A stretch of DNA of 64,000 nucleotides from Paenibacillus plantarum (lineage in GTDB: Bacteria; Bacillota; Bacilli; Paenibacillales; NBRC-103111), in contig NZ_WHNY01000067.1 in NCBI RefSeq assembly GCF_013141695.1, forward strand, positions 62,001-126,000, in the 5' to 3' direction. This document shows positions 9,580 through 18,613 of this stretch, one piece after another. The translations under genes and the position numbers were made by a program. Numbering within the stretch: the first letter of the stretch is position 1; each line of letters starts with the position of its first letter. The notes beneath the pieces were generated by a model that was given only the letters and a program-made list of their open reading frames with translations, did no database searches and had not been told where the DNA came from.

Positions 9580-11187
9580 ATGTTAAAAGTGCTCATTGTC
9601 GATGATGAATATTACTTTAGACAAGCGTTGAAAATTTCATTGCCCTGGGAAGAGTTGGGTTTCCAGATCGCTGGCGAAGCGAAGAATGGAGCGGAAGCTC
9701 TATCATTGATGTCTGAAATTGCTCCGGATATCGTCTTGGTTGATATTAATATGCCTATTATGGACGGCATGGAATTTATTCAGAAAGCCAAACAATCTGA
9801 GCAGGAAACAAAATTTATCATGTTGACAGGTCAAAGCGAGTTTGTATATGCCAAAATGGCCGTGCAGCTTGGGGTTTTTAATTATGTGCTCAAGCCGATT
9901 GACGAAGATGAACTTAGAAACTCCCTACTTGAGATTAAGAATTTGATTGACAAGGAGCACGCCGTAAAGCTGGATTATGAACACTTAAAGAAGCAGGCAA
10001 AAGAGCATATGCCGATGTTGAAGGAGCGATTATTAAATGAATGGCTGCAGGGCAGTAGAGTTATAGATCCCTTGTCCTCTAAAGAACGGTTGCAGTATTT
10101 GGGCATCAATCTGGATGCTCCATTTCATATGGTGGTCGTAGCCGATATTGATTCACAGGATGATCTTGTTACCAAAGAAGACATGCATATTCGCAAGCTG
10201 GCGGTTCAAGATATAGCCCAAGAGTTTATTCAAAACACATACCCGTATGATAGTTGCCACGATACGAACGATCGGTATGTTATGATAATTGGTGTTCCTA
10301 ACGCTTCTTACGAAAGAATGGAAGCGATTAGTGAAGCGATTAGGAAATCGGTTCAGGCGACTTTGGGATGTACGGTAACGATCGGCGTTGGCAATGGATA
10401 CCCTGCCTTTGAATCGATATCCGTGTCCTACCAAGAAGCGTTATTTGCTTTGAAACATCGGTTTGTTTTAGGCGGCAATCAAGTTATACTTCATTCCATG
10501 ATCGCCGAATCGGGTATGAAGGTCAGTTTATTCTCCGTAGAAAGGAGAATCGGACTGTTGATGAGTATGCGAATTGGTAATCTCTCTGAGGCAGAAGAGT
10601 GGCTCACGACTTTTTTCCAGGATGCTCGTACCAAGAACGCTTCCACTGAAATGCTGTTTGTAGCCGCACTTGAAATCGTATCCACTTGTTTGGAATTTTT
10701 GGATGAGATGTCTCAAAGCTTCGAACATGTATTTCAGGATACGGCTCAAACTGATATTTTTCAGTTCATTCAACAGATGAACTCTTTTGGCGAACTGGAG
10801 AGATGGGTTCGTAACCTGATTCTCAAAGTGATTGCACATGTACATGGCAGGAAGCAAAATAGAGCGGTCAAAGTCGTGGACGAGGTAAAATCGTATATTC
10901 AAAGTCATTATGGAAATGAAGAACTACGTATCGTTGATCTCGCAAAGAGTGTCCATATGAACTACAATCATCTCTGTTATGTATTTAAAAAAGAAACCTC
11001 CATTACAATTAACGACTATTTGACCGAAATACGCATCACGAAAGCAAAGGGACTTTTTGATCAAGGAGAGAAGATCGTACAATATGTCGCAAGTAAGGTC
11101 GGGTATGCTGATGCCAATTATTTCGGTAAATGCTTTAAGAAGTATATTGGAATTACCCCCAGTAAGTACGTGAACAATATCCAATAG
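9580..11187 (+). CDS. YesN-type response regulator, AraC-family DNA binding
   Basis: A 535-residue transcription regulator. The N-terminal receiver domain has the acidic pair in IVDDE, phospho-acceptor Asp55 in VDINMP and Lys in LKPIDED. A long middle region of the YesN type follows. The C-terminus has two AraC helix-turn-helix motifs, with MNYNHLCYVFKKET and YADANYFGKCFKKYIGITP. It is co-transcribed with the kinase just upstream (GGGAGG 7 bases before ATG). Target promoters are likely those at 32-62 and 11316-11346, which resemble each other and flank this pair. Confidence 0.92.
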   Translation: MLKVLIVDDEYYFRQALKISLPWEELGFQIAGEAKNGAEALSLMSEIAPDIVLVDINMPIMDGMEFIQKAKQSEQETKFIMLTGQSEFVYAKMAVQLGVFNYVLKPIDEDELRNSLLEIKNLIDKEHAVKLDYEHLKKQAKEHMPMLKERLLNEWLQGSRVIDPLSSKERLQYLGINLDAPFHMVVVADIDSQDDLVTKEDMHIRKLAVQDIAQEFIQNTYPYDSCHDTNDRYVMIIGVPNASYERMEAISEAIRKSVQATLGCTVTIGVGNGYPAFESISVSYQEALFALKHRFVLGGNQVILHSMIAESGMKVSLFSVERRIGLLMSMRIGNLSEAEEWLTTFFQDARTKNASTEMLFVAALEIVSTCLEFLDEMSQSFEHVFQDTAQTDIFQFIQQMNSFGELERWVRNLILKVIAHVHGRKQNRAVKVVDEVKSYIQSHYGNEELRIVDLAKSVHMNYNHLCYVFKKETSITINDYLTEIRITKAKGLFDQGEKIVQYVASKVGYADANYFGKCFKKYIGITPSKYVNNIQ

Positions 11188-11204
11188 CGTAGTTTTAAGT
11201 ATAA

Positions 11205-11251
11205 GGCATAATGAGGCATTTATCGATAATGTCTCATTGCGTCTTTTTTTT
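11205..11251 (+). terminator. Rho-independent terminator
   Basis: AATGAGGCATT pairs with AATGTCTCATT (one internal mismatch), and a run of eight T follows. It ends the kinase/regulator operon. Confidence 0.8.
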
Positions 11252-11315
11252 GTAATTGCAAACAATTTTCCTTTCTGTCCGAGAATAGTCTCTGTAATTA
11301 TTTGTATGGAATCCG

Positions 11316-11346
11316 TAGAATGAAATTAAGGATGATACCGCTTCCA
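11316..11346 (+). promoter_or_regulatory. Promoter -10 and cre-like operator for the first importer
   Basis: TAGAATGAAATT (11316 on) gives a -10-like TAGAAT, and TGATACCGCTTCCA (11333-11346) is a weaker cre-like site (two mismatches read in reverse). It aligns without gaps to 32-62 (22 of 31 bases). GTAGAATGAAATT also recurs exactly at 24862-24874, upstream of the SLH xylanase. Confidence 0.5.
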
Positions 11347-11401
11347 TTAGGGAATCAACCACGTAGATACGATACTATGAACAAACTTAGGAGGTCAACA
11401 A

Positions 11402-12757
11402 ATGGTAAGAACAGTAAAGGTACTCGGCACTTCTCTAATGGCAGGTATGCTTCTTGTTTCAGCTGCTTGTAGTACGAAAAATGAAGCCCAACCTTCCTCT
11501 ACCCCCGGAAATTCATCAACCCCGGCGGCAACGACAGAAACCAAGGCTGGGAGTGATAAGAAGGTAAAACTAAGAGTTGTAACAATCACAACGGACGAGA
11601 ATCGCAATAATATCATGGAAAAGCATATTAAACCGAACGTTGCCAAGGCGTTTCCGAACGTAGAAATTGAGTTTGAGCCAGGTGGCGGCGGCGAAGATAT
11701 GGCGAATAAACTGAAAACGTTTAACGCTGCAGGTGATATGCCAGATGTATTCTGGAACGATGCAGGTTACTTTACTCCGTTGAACAATACCGGCAGTATT
11801 ATGGATTTAACCTCACCGATCACCAAGGACGGGTTTTTGACCAAATACGCTGTTCCTGATGCATTGAAACATGTTGACGGAAAGATTTACAGTTTGTCTT
11901 CCGGAGCGGATACGTATTTCACCCCGGTCATTTTCTACCACAAGGACATGTTCGAGCAAGCAGGGGTGCAAGTACCGAAAACATTCGACGAATTTATCGA
12001 CGTATCGAAAAAACTAAAAAGTAAAGGCATGGTGCCTGCGGTTACCCCTGGTAAAGATGGATGGGGACCGAAGCTATTCTTGCTTCAGCAGATGATTCAA
12101 ATCGGCGATCCGCAAGCGATGGCAGACCTTGTGAGCAATAAGACAGACTTTAATAATCCGTCGGTTAAGGCTGGGGTGTCTCGCATTGAGAAGATGGTTA
12201 AGGAAGGTGTCTTTCCGGAAGGAATTGCTAATCTAGATTACGGTCCTGCCAACGAAATGTTTACAGCTAAGAAGGCAGCTATGTACATGATGTTTACTTG
12301 GGAGCTTCCGAATTTGGCTAAAGATGATACAGTCGACTTCTTCCCGTTCCCAAGCGCTAGCGACAAATACGACCCAGCGAAGCACGTTCAGTTCTGGGGA
12401 TCTCCACTCAACGGATATGCCGTTAGCGCAAAAACCAAGTTTCCTGAAGAGGCAGTAAAATTGGCAGAATTTCTAGCTATGGCAGACGCTCAATATTTTG
12501 AAGCTACGGGTGCACCAATTGCTTTAAAAACGGGCAATACAGTGGCCGAGGCTAAGCCGCTTATGAAGAAATTTGTTAACTGGTACAATCCTATTCCTAC
12601 AAAAATTGCTTCACTAGCACTTAACTCGTTGGATGCAAAAACATCGGCAGAGCTTGCGACACAAGGGGCGAAATTGCTGACGGGGCAATATCCAGCCGAT
12701 AAGTTTAGTACGGAGATGGGCAAGATCTGGAGTGAAAATACGTGGTTTAAAAAGTAA
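11402..12757 (+). CDS. Lipoprotein sugar-binding protein of an ABC importer
   Basis: A 451-residue extracellular solute-binding protein. The signal peptide ends in a lipobox (LLVSAAC, Cys near residue 22), followed by a Ser/Thr/Pro-rich linker, so it is anchored in the membrane outer face. The rest reads as family-1-type binding protein, with VFWNDAGYFTPL and a typical hinge-and-lobe length. AGGAGG stands 7 bases before ATG. Two permeases follow after a strong hairpin, a common way to keep more binding protein than permease. The ligand cannot be read from sequence; the xylan setting suggests an oligosaccharide. Confidence 0.9.
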   Translation: MVRTVKVLGTSLMAGMLLVSAACSTKNEAQPSSTPGNSSTPAATTETKAGSDKKVKLRVVTITTDENRNNIMEKHIKPNVAKAFPNVEIEFEPGGGGEDMANKLKTFNAAGDMPDVFWNDAGYFTPLNNTGSIMDLTSPITKDGFLTKYAVPDALKHVDGKIYSLSSGADTYFTPVIFYHKDMFEQAGVQVPKTFDEFIDVSKKLKSKGMVPAVTPGKDGWGPKLFLLQQMIQIGDPQAMADLVSNKTDFNNPSVKAGVSRIEKMVKEGVFPEGIANLDYGPANEMFTAKKAAMYMMFTWELPNLAKDDTVDFFPFPSASDKYDPAKHVQFWGSPLNGYAVSAKTKFPEEAVKLAEFLAMADAQYFEATGAPIALKTGNTVAEAKPLMKKFVNWYNPIPTKIASLALNSLDAKTSAELATQGAKLLTGQYPADKFSTEMGKIWSENTWFKK

Positions 12758-12782
12758 ATGATATAAGTTCATTTCATAAACG

Positions 12783-12818
12783 GAATCCCCCTTGGAACCT
12801 TAAGTTCCGGGGGGATTC
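12783..12818 (+). terminator. Intercistronic terminator-like hairpin
   Basis: GAATCCCCC..GGAAC pairs with GTTCC..GGGGGATTC around a short loop. It lies between the binding protein and permease genes without a long T-run, so partial termination or mRNA 3'-end protection is likely. Confidence 0.75.
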
Positions 12819-12846
12819 TAAATCAAATCAGACGGTGGAGAGAGCC

Positions 12847-13731
12847 ATGAACAAGTACTACAGCACCAAATTGTCCATATTTGTATTTTCCGCACCTGCG
12901 TTGATTCTGTTTACCGTTTTCTGTGTTTATCCACTTTTGCCTGAAATTTGGATGAGTTTGAATAATCATGATGGTTTTCGAACTTTAGGGTTTGTTGGTT
13001 TAGATAATTATAAGGATATCCTAGCTTCTGCTTCTTTCTGGACAGCTCATAAGAATACGTATCTAATCGTAGGAATTTCCGTTTTTCTGGGTTTACCGCT
13101 TTCCTTAATGTTTGCTCTTTTTATGGATGTTCAAACGCCAAAGTTACGTCTTTTTTTTAAAACATCGGCCATGCTTCCCGCAATTTTGTCAGTTACGGTC
13201 GTTGCAGAAATGTGGATATCCTTCTATGAACCAACCTCGGGGTTATTTAACAGTATTCTGAGATCCATAGGTCTTGAATCTTGGACTCATTCCTGGCTTA
13301 CTGAAAAGAACACGGTGATGCCAAGCATCGGCTTGACATTTCTATGGCAATATATTGGGCTGAACGCCATGCTATTCTATACGGGAATCAAGACGATCCC
13401 CAAAAATTATTACGAAGCTGCTTTAATTGATGGTGCTAGCTTTACCCAAGTCTGCTTACGAATTACGATTCCACTGCTTCAAGATGTAACGAAATACGTA
13501 TTAATCTTGTCTACGTTAGGTTCCATGGCATTCTATTCGCAAGTCCGCGTCATGACAGCCGGCGGTCCTGGGGATTTGTCCAGAACGGTTATATACCAAA
13601 TGTATTATGTGGCTTTCGAAACGTCAGAATTTGGTAAAGGAACGGCGATTGCGGTTGTATTTATTCTAGAGTGCCTATTCATCTCCTTTCTGATTCAAAG
13701 GTTCGTCGCCAGAGAAAAACTGGAGTTTTAA
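12847..13731 (+). CDS. ABC sugar importer permease (UgpA/LplB-like)
   Basis: A 294-residue inner-membrane permease with six predicted transmembrane segments and the conserved EAA loop (YYEAALIDGASFTQVCLRITIPLL). It pairs with the next gene to form the channel of the importer fed by the 11402 lipoprotein. The ATG at 12847 is preferred because GGTGGAGAG precedes it; a GTG at 12835 in frame has no ribosome site. No ATP-binding subunit is nearby, so a shared MsmX/UgpC-type ATPase elsewhere is expected. Confidence 0.9.
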   Translation: MNKYYSTKLSIFVFSAPALILFTVFCVYPLLPEIWMSLNNHDGFRTLGFVGLDNYKDILASASFWTAHKNTYLIVGISVFLGLPLSLMFALFMDVQTPKLRLFFKTSAMLPAILSVTVVAEMWISFYEPTSGLFNSILRSIGLESWTHSWLTEKNTVMPSIGLTFLWQYIGLNAMLFYTGIKTIPKNYYEAALIDGASFTQVCLRITIPLLQDVTKYVLILSTLGSMAFYSQVRVMTAGGPGDLSRTVIYQMYYVAFETSEFGKGTAIAVVFILECLFISFLIQRFVAREKLEF

Positions 13732-13744
13732 GGAGGAGACCATC

Positions 13745-14557
13745 ATGAAATACTTAAGCCGTGTATTTTGGCTAGCGATTAGCGGTACATTTCTGTTTCC
13801 CTTATACTGGATGTTTACGATGTCACTTAAGTCCAAAAGTGAAGCTTATAATAATCCATTCGGCATTCCCTATTCATGGGATTGGATAAACTATAGGGAA
13901 GCGTTGTCCAAATATCATTTCTTTGTTTACTTCGAGAACAGTTTGATTTATACCATAGGGACCATTGTGATCACACTGACGACAGGGAGTATGCTTGCGT
14001 ATTGTCTGAGCCGGATGCAATGGAGATTCAATTCGGCGGCACTACTCTATGTGTCCTTAGGGCTGATTGTGCCTATTGAAGTTGTATTAATTCCATTATT
14101 TCAATTAATTAAATGGTTACATCTGAAGGATACCTATTGGGGGCTCATTTTGCCCTATTCCGGATTCGCAATCGCTTCTTGTGTGCTGATGTTGTTTGCC
14201 TTTCTCCGTTCACTTCCTAAGGAATTGGAGGAAGCTGCTTGTATTGATGGAACCAACGTTTATCAGACATTCTTCAGAATTATTTTTCCGATTGTCACGC
14301 CAGCGCTAATGACACAGTGCGTTTTATTGTTCATGCGCATTTGGAATGAGTTCCCGCTTGCTTTCATTATAGCTTCAAAAGATCAATTCCGGCCGCTAAC
14401 TGTCGGCTTGCTAAGCTTCTTCGTTAGCGTCGGTGTTTCAGACTGGGGACTTATTGGTGCAACGATGGTACTCTCGAGTTTACCTATGATTATTGTATAT
14501 ATGATAGGTAATGAAAAGATTGAAAATGCCTTGACAGCGGGAGCTATTTTGAAGTGA
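13745..14557 (+). CDS. ABC sugar importer permease (UgpE/YtcP-like)
   Basis: A 270-residue permease with several hydrophobic segments and the EAA loop (LEEAACIDGTNVYQTFFRIIFPIV). It follows the first permease by 13 bases with AGGAGG upstream, so the two are co-translated and form the membrane core of the importer. The stop is followed by a strong terminator, closing the operon. Confidence 0.9.
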   Translation: MKYLSRVFWLAISGTFLFPLYWMFTMSLKSKSEAYNNPFGIPYSWDWINYREALSKYHFFVYFENSLIYTIGTIVITLTTGSMLAYCLSRMQWRFNSAALLYVSLGLIVPIEVVLIPLFQLIKWLHLKDTYWGLILPYSGFAIASCVLMLFAFLRSLPKELEEAACIDGTNVYQTFFRIIFPIVTPALMTQCVLLFMRIWNEFPLAFIIASKDQFRPLTVGLLSFFVSVGVSDWGLIGATMVLSSLPMIIVYMIGNEKIENALTAGAILK

Positions 14558-14580
14558 GAATAATAGGCACACTTTGTTAT

Positions 14581-14637
14581 AAAACAGCAGCAGCCATGGA
14601 CGAGAAAATAATGTCCTAGACTGCTGCTGTTTTATTT
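14581..14637 (+). terminator. Rho-independent terminator
   Basis: AAAACAGCAGCAG pairs with CTGCTGCTGTTTT around a long loop, followed by ATTTATT. It ends the first importer operon. Confidence 0.85.
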
Positions 14638-14725
14638 ATTCGATCCTCCCATAAAGGTTGTATTCGTGTTCTTGACTTTGTATAGTGTAAATTAACAGCT
14701 GTAATTCATAGGGGTAATACCTATA

Positions 14726-14762
14726 TTCTGTGAATTGTAAGCGCATTCTTTATCCGTATAAT
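14726..14762 (+). promoter_or_regulatory. Promoter with cre site for the aldouronate-type importer
   Basis: TGTAAGCGCATTCT (14736-14749) matches the cre consensus with one mismatch. TATAAT (14757-14762) is a perfect -10, so the cre lies just upstream of it. The preceding TTCTGTGAATTGTAAG (14726-14741) recurs nearly intact at 23714-23729, before the intracellular xylanase. Confidence 0.65.
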
Positions 14763-14838
14763 AAATAGTGTAAGCAAATAAATGATTGACCTATACAAAC
14801 ATTCATCTTTATGGAGACAATAAGGGAGGATTAGAAAA

Positions 14839-16515
14839 ATGGTTAAGAAAATAAAACGTCCTGTTTTAGCAACTTTGGTACCTGTTCTGGCTCTAGGATT
14901 AACGTTGACAGGCTGCACCGACTCGAAGGATGCGGCAAGCAGCACCACTTCGCCTAATGGAAGCCAAACAACACCTGCTGCAACTCAGAGCAATGAAATG
15001 AAGCCAGTCACATTGTCCTTGTTCATTGACAGCCCTTATCAACAACCGACTCCTGACAACAAGATATACAAGATGATTAAAGAAAAGACTGGCGTTAGCC
15101 TAAAAATGGAGTTTCTGGTCGGTGACTTGCAGCAAAAGCTGGGCGTTATGATTGCCGGAGGCGATTATTCGGATATTATGACAGGGAACGATAAGCTAAT
15201 AGCGGCGGGTGCTTTTATACCCCTCGAGGATTTGATTGAAAAGTACGCACCGAATTTGAAGAAGCACTATGCGAACGTATGGAATCAAATGAAGGATCCT
15301 GCGAGCGGCCATTTATATGTACTACCGAATTACAATGTGTTCAGTGGTCAATTTAACGAAACCGCTTACGAAGGACCAGGCTTTTATCTTCAAAAGGATG
15401 TCCTGAAAGAAATGGGTTATCCAACACCTAAAACGTTGGATGAATATTTCGATATCATTGCCAAATACAAAGCGAAACATCCAGATATGATCGGCTTCGA
15501 GACGTTGAACTTCGATTGGAGAAACTTCCCGCTGCTTAATCCGCCAGAGCATTTAGCTGGACATCCTAATGACGGCGGGGTTATCGTCGAGAATGGGAAG
15601 GCGCAAATCTTTGCAGACAAGGACATCGCCAAGACATATTACAAAAAGCTGAACGAGATTAATGCGCAAGGCTTAATGGATAGGGAAGCTCTGGTGCAGA
15701 ACTATGATCAGTACTTGGCGAAAATTGCGAGCGGTCGTGTCATTGGGATGTTTGACCAACACTGGAATTTCGGTGATGGCGAACGCTCGTTGATTTCACA
15801 AAATAAAATTGGCAGTACCTATGTCGGGTTCCCTCTCGTATATCCAGGCGCCAAAGAGTACTACCGTGACCGTCCTGTATTAAACATCAACCGTGGATAC
15901 GGGATTTCGACGAAAGCCAAGGATCCGGTTCAAATTATTAAATTCCTGGATTCACTAATGACCGAAGATTGGCAGAAGACACTCCAATGGGGTATTCAAG
16001 GCGATGACTATTTGGTGAAGGATGGCAAGTTCGCTCGTACCCCTGAACAACGTGCTAAAGCGGACGATAATACATGGAAGCTTGGCAATAAAGCGGAAGC
16101 GTTCTTCGCTAATTTACCTAAAATGCAAGGGACCTATAGTGACGGGAATGCGACAGATCCAGGAACACAGCCGCAAGAATTCTATGACAGCTTGAAGCCG
16201 CAGGATCAAGAAGTATTGAAAGCTTACAACCATAAGACCTGGGCGGAGTTCTTCAAAACACCAGATGAGAATCCCGTATATTACCCAGCGTGGAGTATTG
16301 ATTTGGTAGATGGTTCACCTGCAAAAGTGGCCAATACGAAGATGAACGACCTTGCTGTCAAATATTTGCCGAAAGCTATTTTGGCCAAACCAGATGACTT
16401 CGAAGGTGTATGGAAAGATTATGTGGATCAAATTTCCAAAAGCAACTTCAAAGCCTACGAAGATCGTATCAATGATCAAATCAGCTGGCGTATAAAGAAC
16501 TGGAGTAGTAAATAA
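14839..16515 (+). CDS. LplA/YtcQ-type lipoprotein binding protein, probably for aldouronates
   Basis: A 558-residue extracellular binding lipoprotein. The signal peptide ends in the lipobox LTLTGC, followed by a Ser/Thr linker. Its length and the DSPYQQPTPDNKIYKMIKEKTGV opening fit the large LplA/YtcQ class rather than the shorter class at 11402. GGGAGG lies before ATG. It heads an operon-like row: two permeases, regulator, kinase, regulator and GH10 xylanase. That order matches the aldouronate utilisation clusters known in xylan-using Paenibacillus, where the importer takes up methylglucuronoxylose products of surface xylanase. The ligand here is inferred from that context. Confidence 0.88.
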   Translation: MVKKIKRPVLATLVPVLALGLTLTGCTDSKDAASSTTSPNGSQTTPAATQSNEMKPVTLSLFIDSPYQQPTPDNKIYKMIKEKTGVSLKMEFLVGDLQQKLGVMIAGGDYSDIMTGNDKLIAAGAFIPLEDLIEKYAPNLKKHYANVWNQMKDPASGHLYVLPNYNVFSGQFNETAYEGPGFYLQKDVLKEMGYPTPKTLDEYFDIIAKYKAKHPDMIGFETLNFDWRNFPLLNPPEHLAGHPNDGGVIVENGKAQIFADKDIAKTYYKKLNEINAQGLMDREALVQNYDQYLAKIASGRVIGMFDQHWNFGDGERSLISQNKIGSTYVGFPLVYPGAKEYYRDRPVLNINRGYGISTKAKDPVQIIKFLDSLMTEDWQKTLQWGIQGDDYLVKDGKFARTPEQRAKADDNTWKLGNKAEAFFANLPKMQGTYSDGNATDPGTQPQEFYDSLKPQDQEVLKAYNHKTWAEFFKTPDENPVYYPAWSIDLVDGSPAKVANTKMNDLAVKYLPKAILAKPDDFEGVWKDYVDQISKSNFKAYEDRINDQISWRIKNWSSK

Positions 16516-16530
16516 AGGGATAGAACATGT

Positions 16531-16563
16531 AGTGGAGTGGGGGAGACTCAGGTCTTCTCCGCT
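16531..16563 (+). promoter_or_regulatory. Intercistronic hairpin after the binding-protein gene
   Basis: AGTGGAG pairs with CTCCGCT, with an inner AGAC/GTCT stem. There is no T-run. It resembles the other hairpins placed between binding-protein and permease genes and may tune expression of the permeases. Confidence 0.45.
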
Positions 16564-16586
16564 TTACTTCCTAGGAGGAAATGTCG

Positions 16587-17561
16587 ATGGCCGAGACCAT
16601 ACTGCCCAAAAAATTAAAGAAAAAGCAAAGAATTGATCCGGAAATCGGCGTCGGTTTAAGCTGGAAGACGATAAAAAACCAGAAGCAGTTAATTATGATG
16701 TCTTTTCCCATCGTGATATATATTATGATCTTCAATTATGTACCGATTTGGGGCTGGTTGATGGCGTTCCAGAATTATCGCCCTGCTTTAAAATTTTCCA
16801 AACAGCAGTGGGTGGGGCTGAAGCATTTTAAATTTCTGTTTCAAGATGATACGTTCTTGACGGTGCTTCGCAACACACTGGCTATGAGTATAATCAATTT
16901 GGTTTTAGGTTTTGCAACAGCCATATTATTAGCTCTATTACTGAATGAGATCAAAGTTCGTTTCTGGAAGCGGTCTATCCAAACGATATCCTATCTGCCT
17001 CACTTTCTGTCATGGATTATTGCTGCGGGTATCGTAGCGACTTCGTTATCGATTGATGATGGTATCGTGAATCAACTGTTGATGAAGTTGCACATCATCA
17101 AGGAACCCGTGATGTGGCTTAGCGAAGGTAAATATTTTTGGGGAATTGTGGGCTTGTCTAATGTGTGGAAAGAGGTGGGATGGAATACCATCATTTACCT
17201 CGCAGCAATCACTTCGATTGATCCATCGCTGTATGAGTCTGCCGGGATCGACGGTGCAAACCGCTACCAAAAGATCCTGTACGTCACACTGCCCGGGATC
17301 AAGTCGACTTTTATTATTCTATTAATTATGAACATTGGGCATATCCTAGATGCAGGCTTTGAGATTCAGTACCTGCTCGGCAACGGGTTAGTCGTAGACT
17401 GGTCACAAACGATTGATATATTCGTTCTTAAGTACGGTATTGCGCTAGGTAATTATTCGCTGGCAACTGCGGCAGGCATTTTCAAAACGGTTGTAAGCAT
17501 AGTCCTTATTCTAATTGCAAATTCTACCGCCAAGCGTCTTGGTGAAGAGCGGTTGATATAA
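16587..17561 (+). CDS. LplB-like ABC importer permease
   Basis: A 324-residue permease of the LplB type, with a basic N-terminal tail (LPKKLKKKQR), then six hydrophobic segments and the EAA loop (LYESAGIDGANRYQKILYVTLPGI). It should form the membrane channel with the next gene product for substrate held by the 14839 lipoprotein. ATG 16587 is chosen because AGGAGG lies 8 bases before it; an ATG at 16581 would leave only two bases. The order binding protein, LplB, YtcP is typical of aldouronate importers. Confidence 0.9.
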   Translation: MAETILPKKLKKKQRIDPEIGVGLSWKTIKNQKQLIMMSFPIVIYIMIFNYVPIWGWLMAFQNYRPALKFSKQQWVGLKHFKFLFQDDTFLTVLRNTLAMSIINLVLGFATAILLALLLNEIKVRFWKRSIQTISYLPHFLSWIIAAGIVATSLSIDDGIVNQLLMKLHIIKEPVMWLSEGKYFWGIVGLSNVWKEVGWNTIIYLAAITSIDPSLYESAGIDGANRYQKILYVTLPGIKSTFIILLIMNIGHILDAGFEIQYLLGNGLVVDWSQTIDIFVLKYGIALGNYSLATAAGIFKTVVSIVLILIANSTAKRLGEERLI

Positions 17562-17574
17562 AGGAGAAATGACG

Positions 17575-18486
17575 ATGGGGACAACAACTGTCAGCAGAGC
17601 TCGAATTGAGCCCATTTTGTTCCATACGATTAATGGCATCTTCATGCTCCTTCTAGCTATAGTTACGCTTTATCCTTTCCTTCACACCTTAACGATTTCA
17701 TTTAATGAAGGAAATGATGCGCTTCGTGGGGGCATTTATTTATGGCCGAGATCCTGGTCATTGCAAAATTATAAGGCGATTTTCATTTCCGGTACGATCT
17801 ATCATGCGGCTTGGATTTCAGTGGCTCGCACACTGACAACAACCGTATTGGGTGTGTTTCTCACCTCCATGCTGGCATATACGCTGGCGCAGCCCCAATA
17901 TATTTTCCGTAAAATAATAGGTGTAATATTTGTGTTGACGATGTATTTCAATGCAGGGCTAATTCCTAATTACTTTCTGATTAAAAGTTTGGGACTGTTG
18001 AACAATTTCTGGGTATACGTTTTCCCAGGGATGGTAAGTGCGTTTAATCTTATCGTCATTCGGACGTACATTCGTACGCTTCCATCAGGCTTGGTTGAGT
18101 CTGCAAAGATGGATGGAGCAGGTGATTTCACCATTTTTGTACGAATTATTCTCCCGTTGTGTACGCCTGTCCTAGCGACCATTGCCTTGTTCATTGCCGT
18201 TGGATCTTGGAATTCCTGGTTCGACACCTTCCTGTATGCCTCTTCTGATTTGAAACTGAGTACACTTCAGTACGAAATGATGAAGCTCCTTGGATCTACG
18301 ATGAACAGCAACAATGATCCAGGTCTTCTAGCGGGTGCAAACACGAATCAAACGAAGGCTATGGTTACGCCTGCTTCCATACGTGCGGCAATTACAATTG
18401 TGGCGGCGGTTCCGATTCTGTTCGTGTATCCTTTTCTGCAAAGATATTTTATCGTCGGTATGAACCTTGGAAGTGTCAAAGAATAA
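17575..18486 (+). CDS. YtcP-like ABC importer permease
   Basis: A 303-residue permease with hydrophobic segments, EAA loop (LVESAKMDGAGDFTIFVRIILPLC) and the C-terminal FVYPFLQRYFIVGMNLGSVK typical of YtcP. AAGGAG lies 8 bases before ATG 17575 (an ATG at 17569 is too close). It follows LplB by 13 bases and completes the importer membrane core. No ATPase is encoded here. Confidence 0.9.
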   Translation: MGTTTVSRARIEPILFHTINGIFMLLLAIVTLYPFLHTLTISFNEGNDALRGGIYLWPRSWSLQNYKAIFISGTIYHAAWISVARTLTTTVLGVFLTSMLAYTLAQPQYIFRKIIGVIFVLTMYFNAGLIPNYFLIKSLGLLNNFWVYVFPGMVSAFNLIVIRTYIRTLPSGLVESAKMDGAGDFTIFVRIILPLCTPVLATIALFIAVGSWNSWFDTFLYASSDLKLSTLQYEMMKLLGSTMNSNNDPGLLAGANTNQTKAMVTPASIRAAITIVAAVPILFVYPFLQRYFIVGMNLGSVKE

Positions 18487-18516
18487 GACTTAGCAAGCGA
18501 TGATCATAATCATTTC

Positions 18517-18546
18517 CCGTTTCAGCTCGGTGCTGGGACGGTTTTT
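18517..18546 (+). terminator. Rho-independent terminator
   Basis: CCGTTTCAGC pairs with GCTGGGACGG (two G-U pairs), followed by TTTTTGCTTT. It separates the importer genes from the regulatory genes. Confidence 0.75.
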
Positions 18547-18613
18547 GCTTTATACAAACTCATCTTATCCTATATAATAGTTCATATCGACTTTCTGAAG
18601 TGAGGTGATTCCT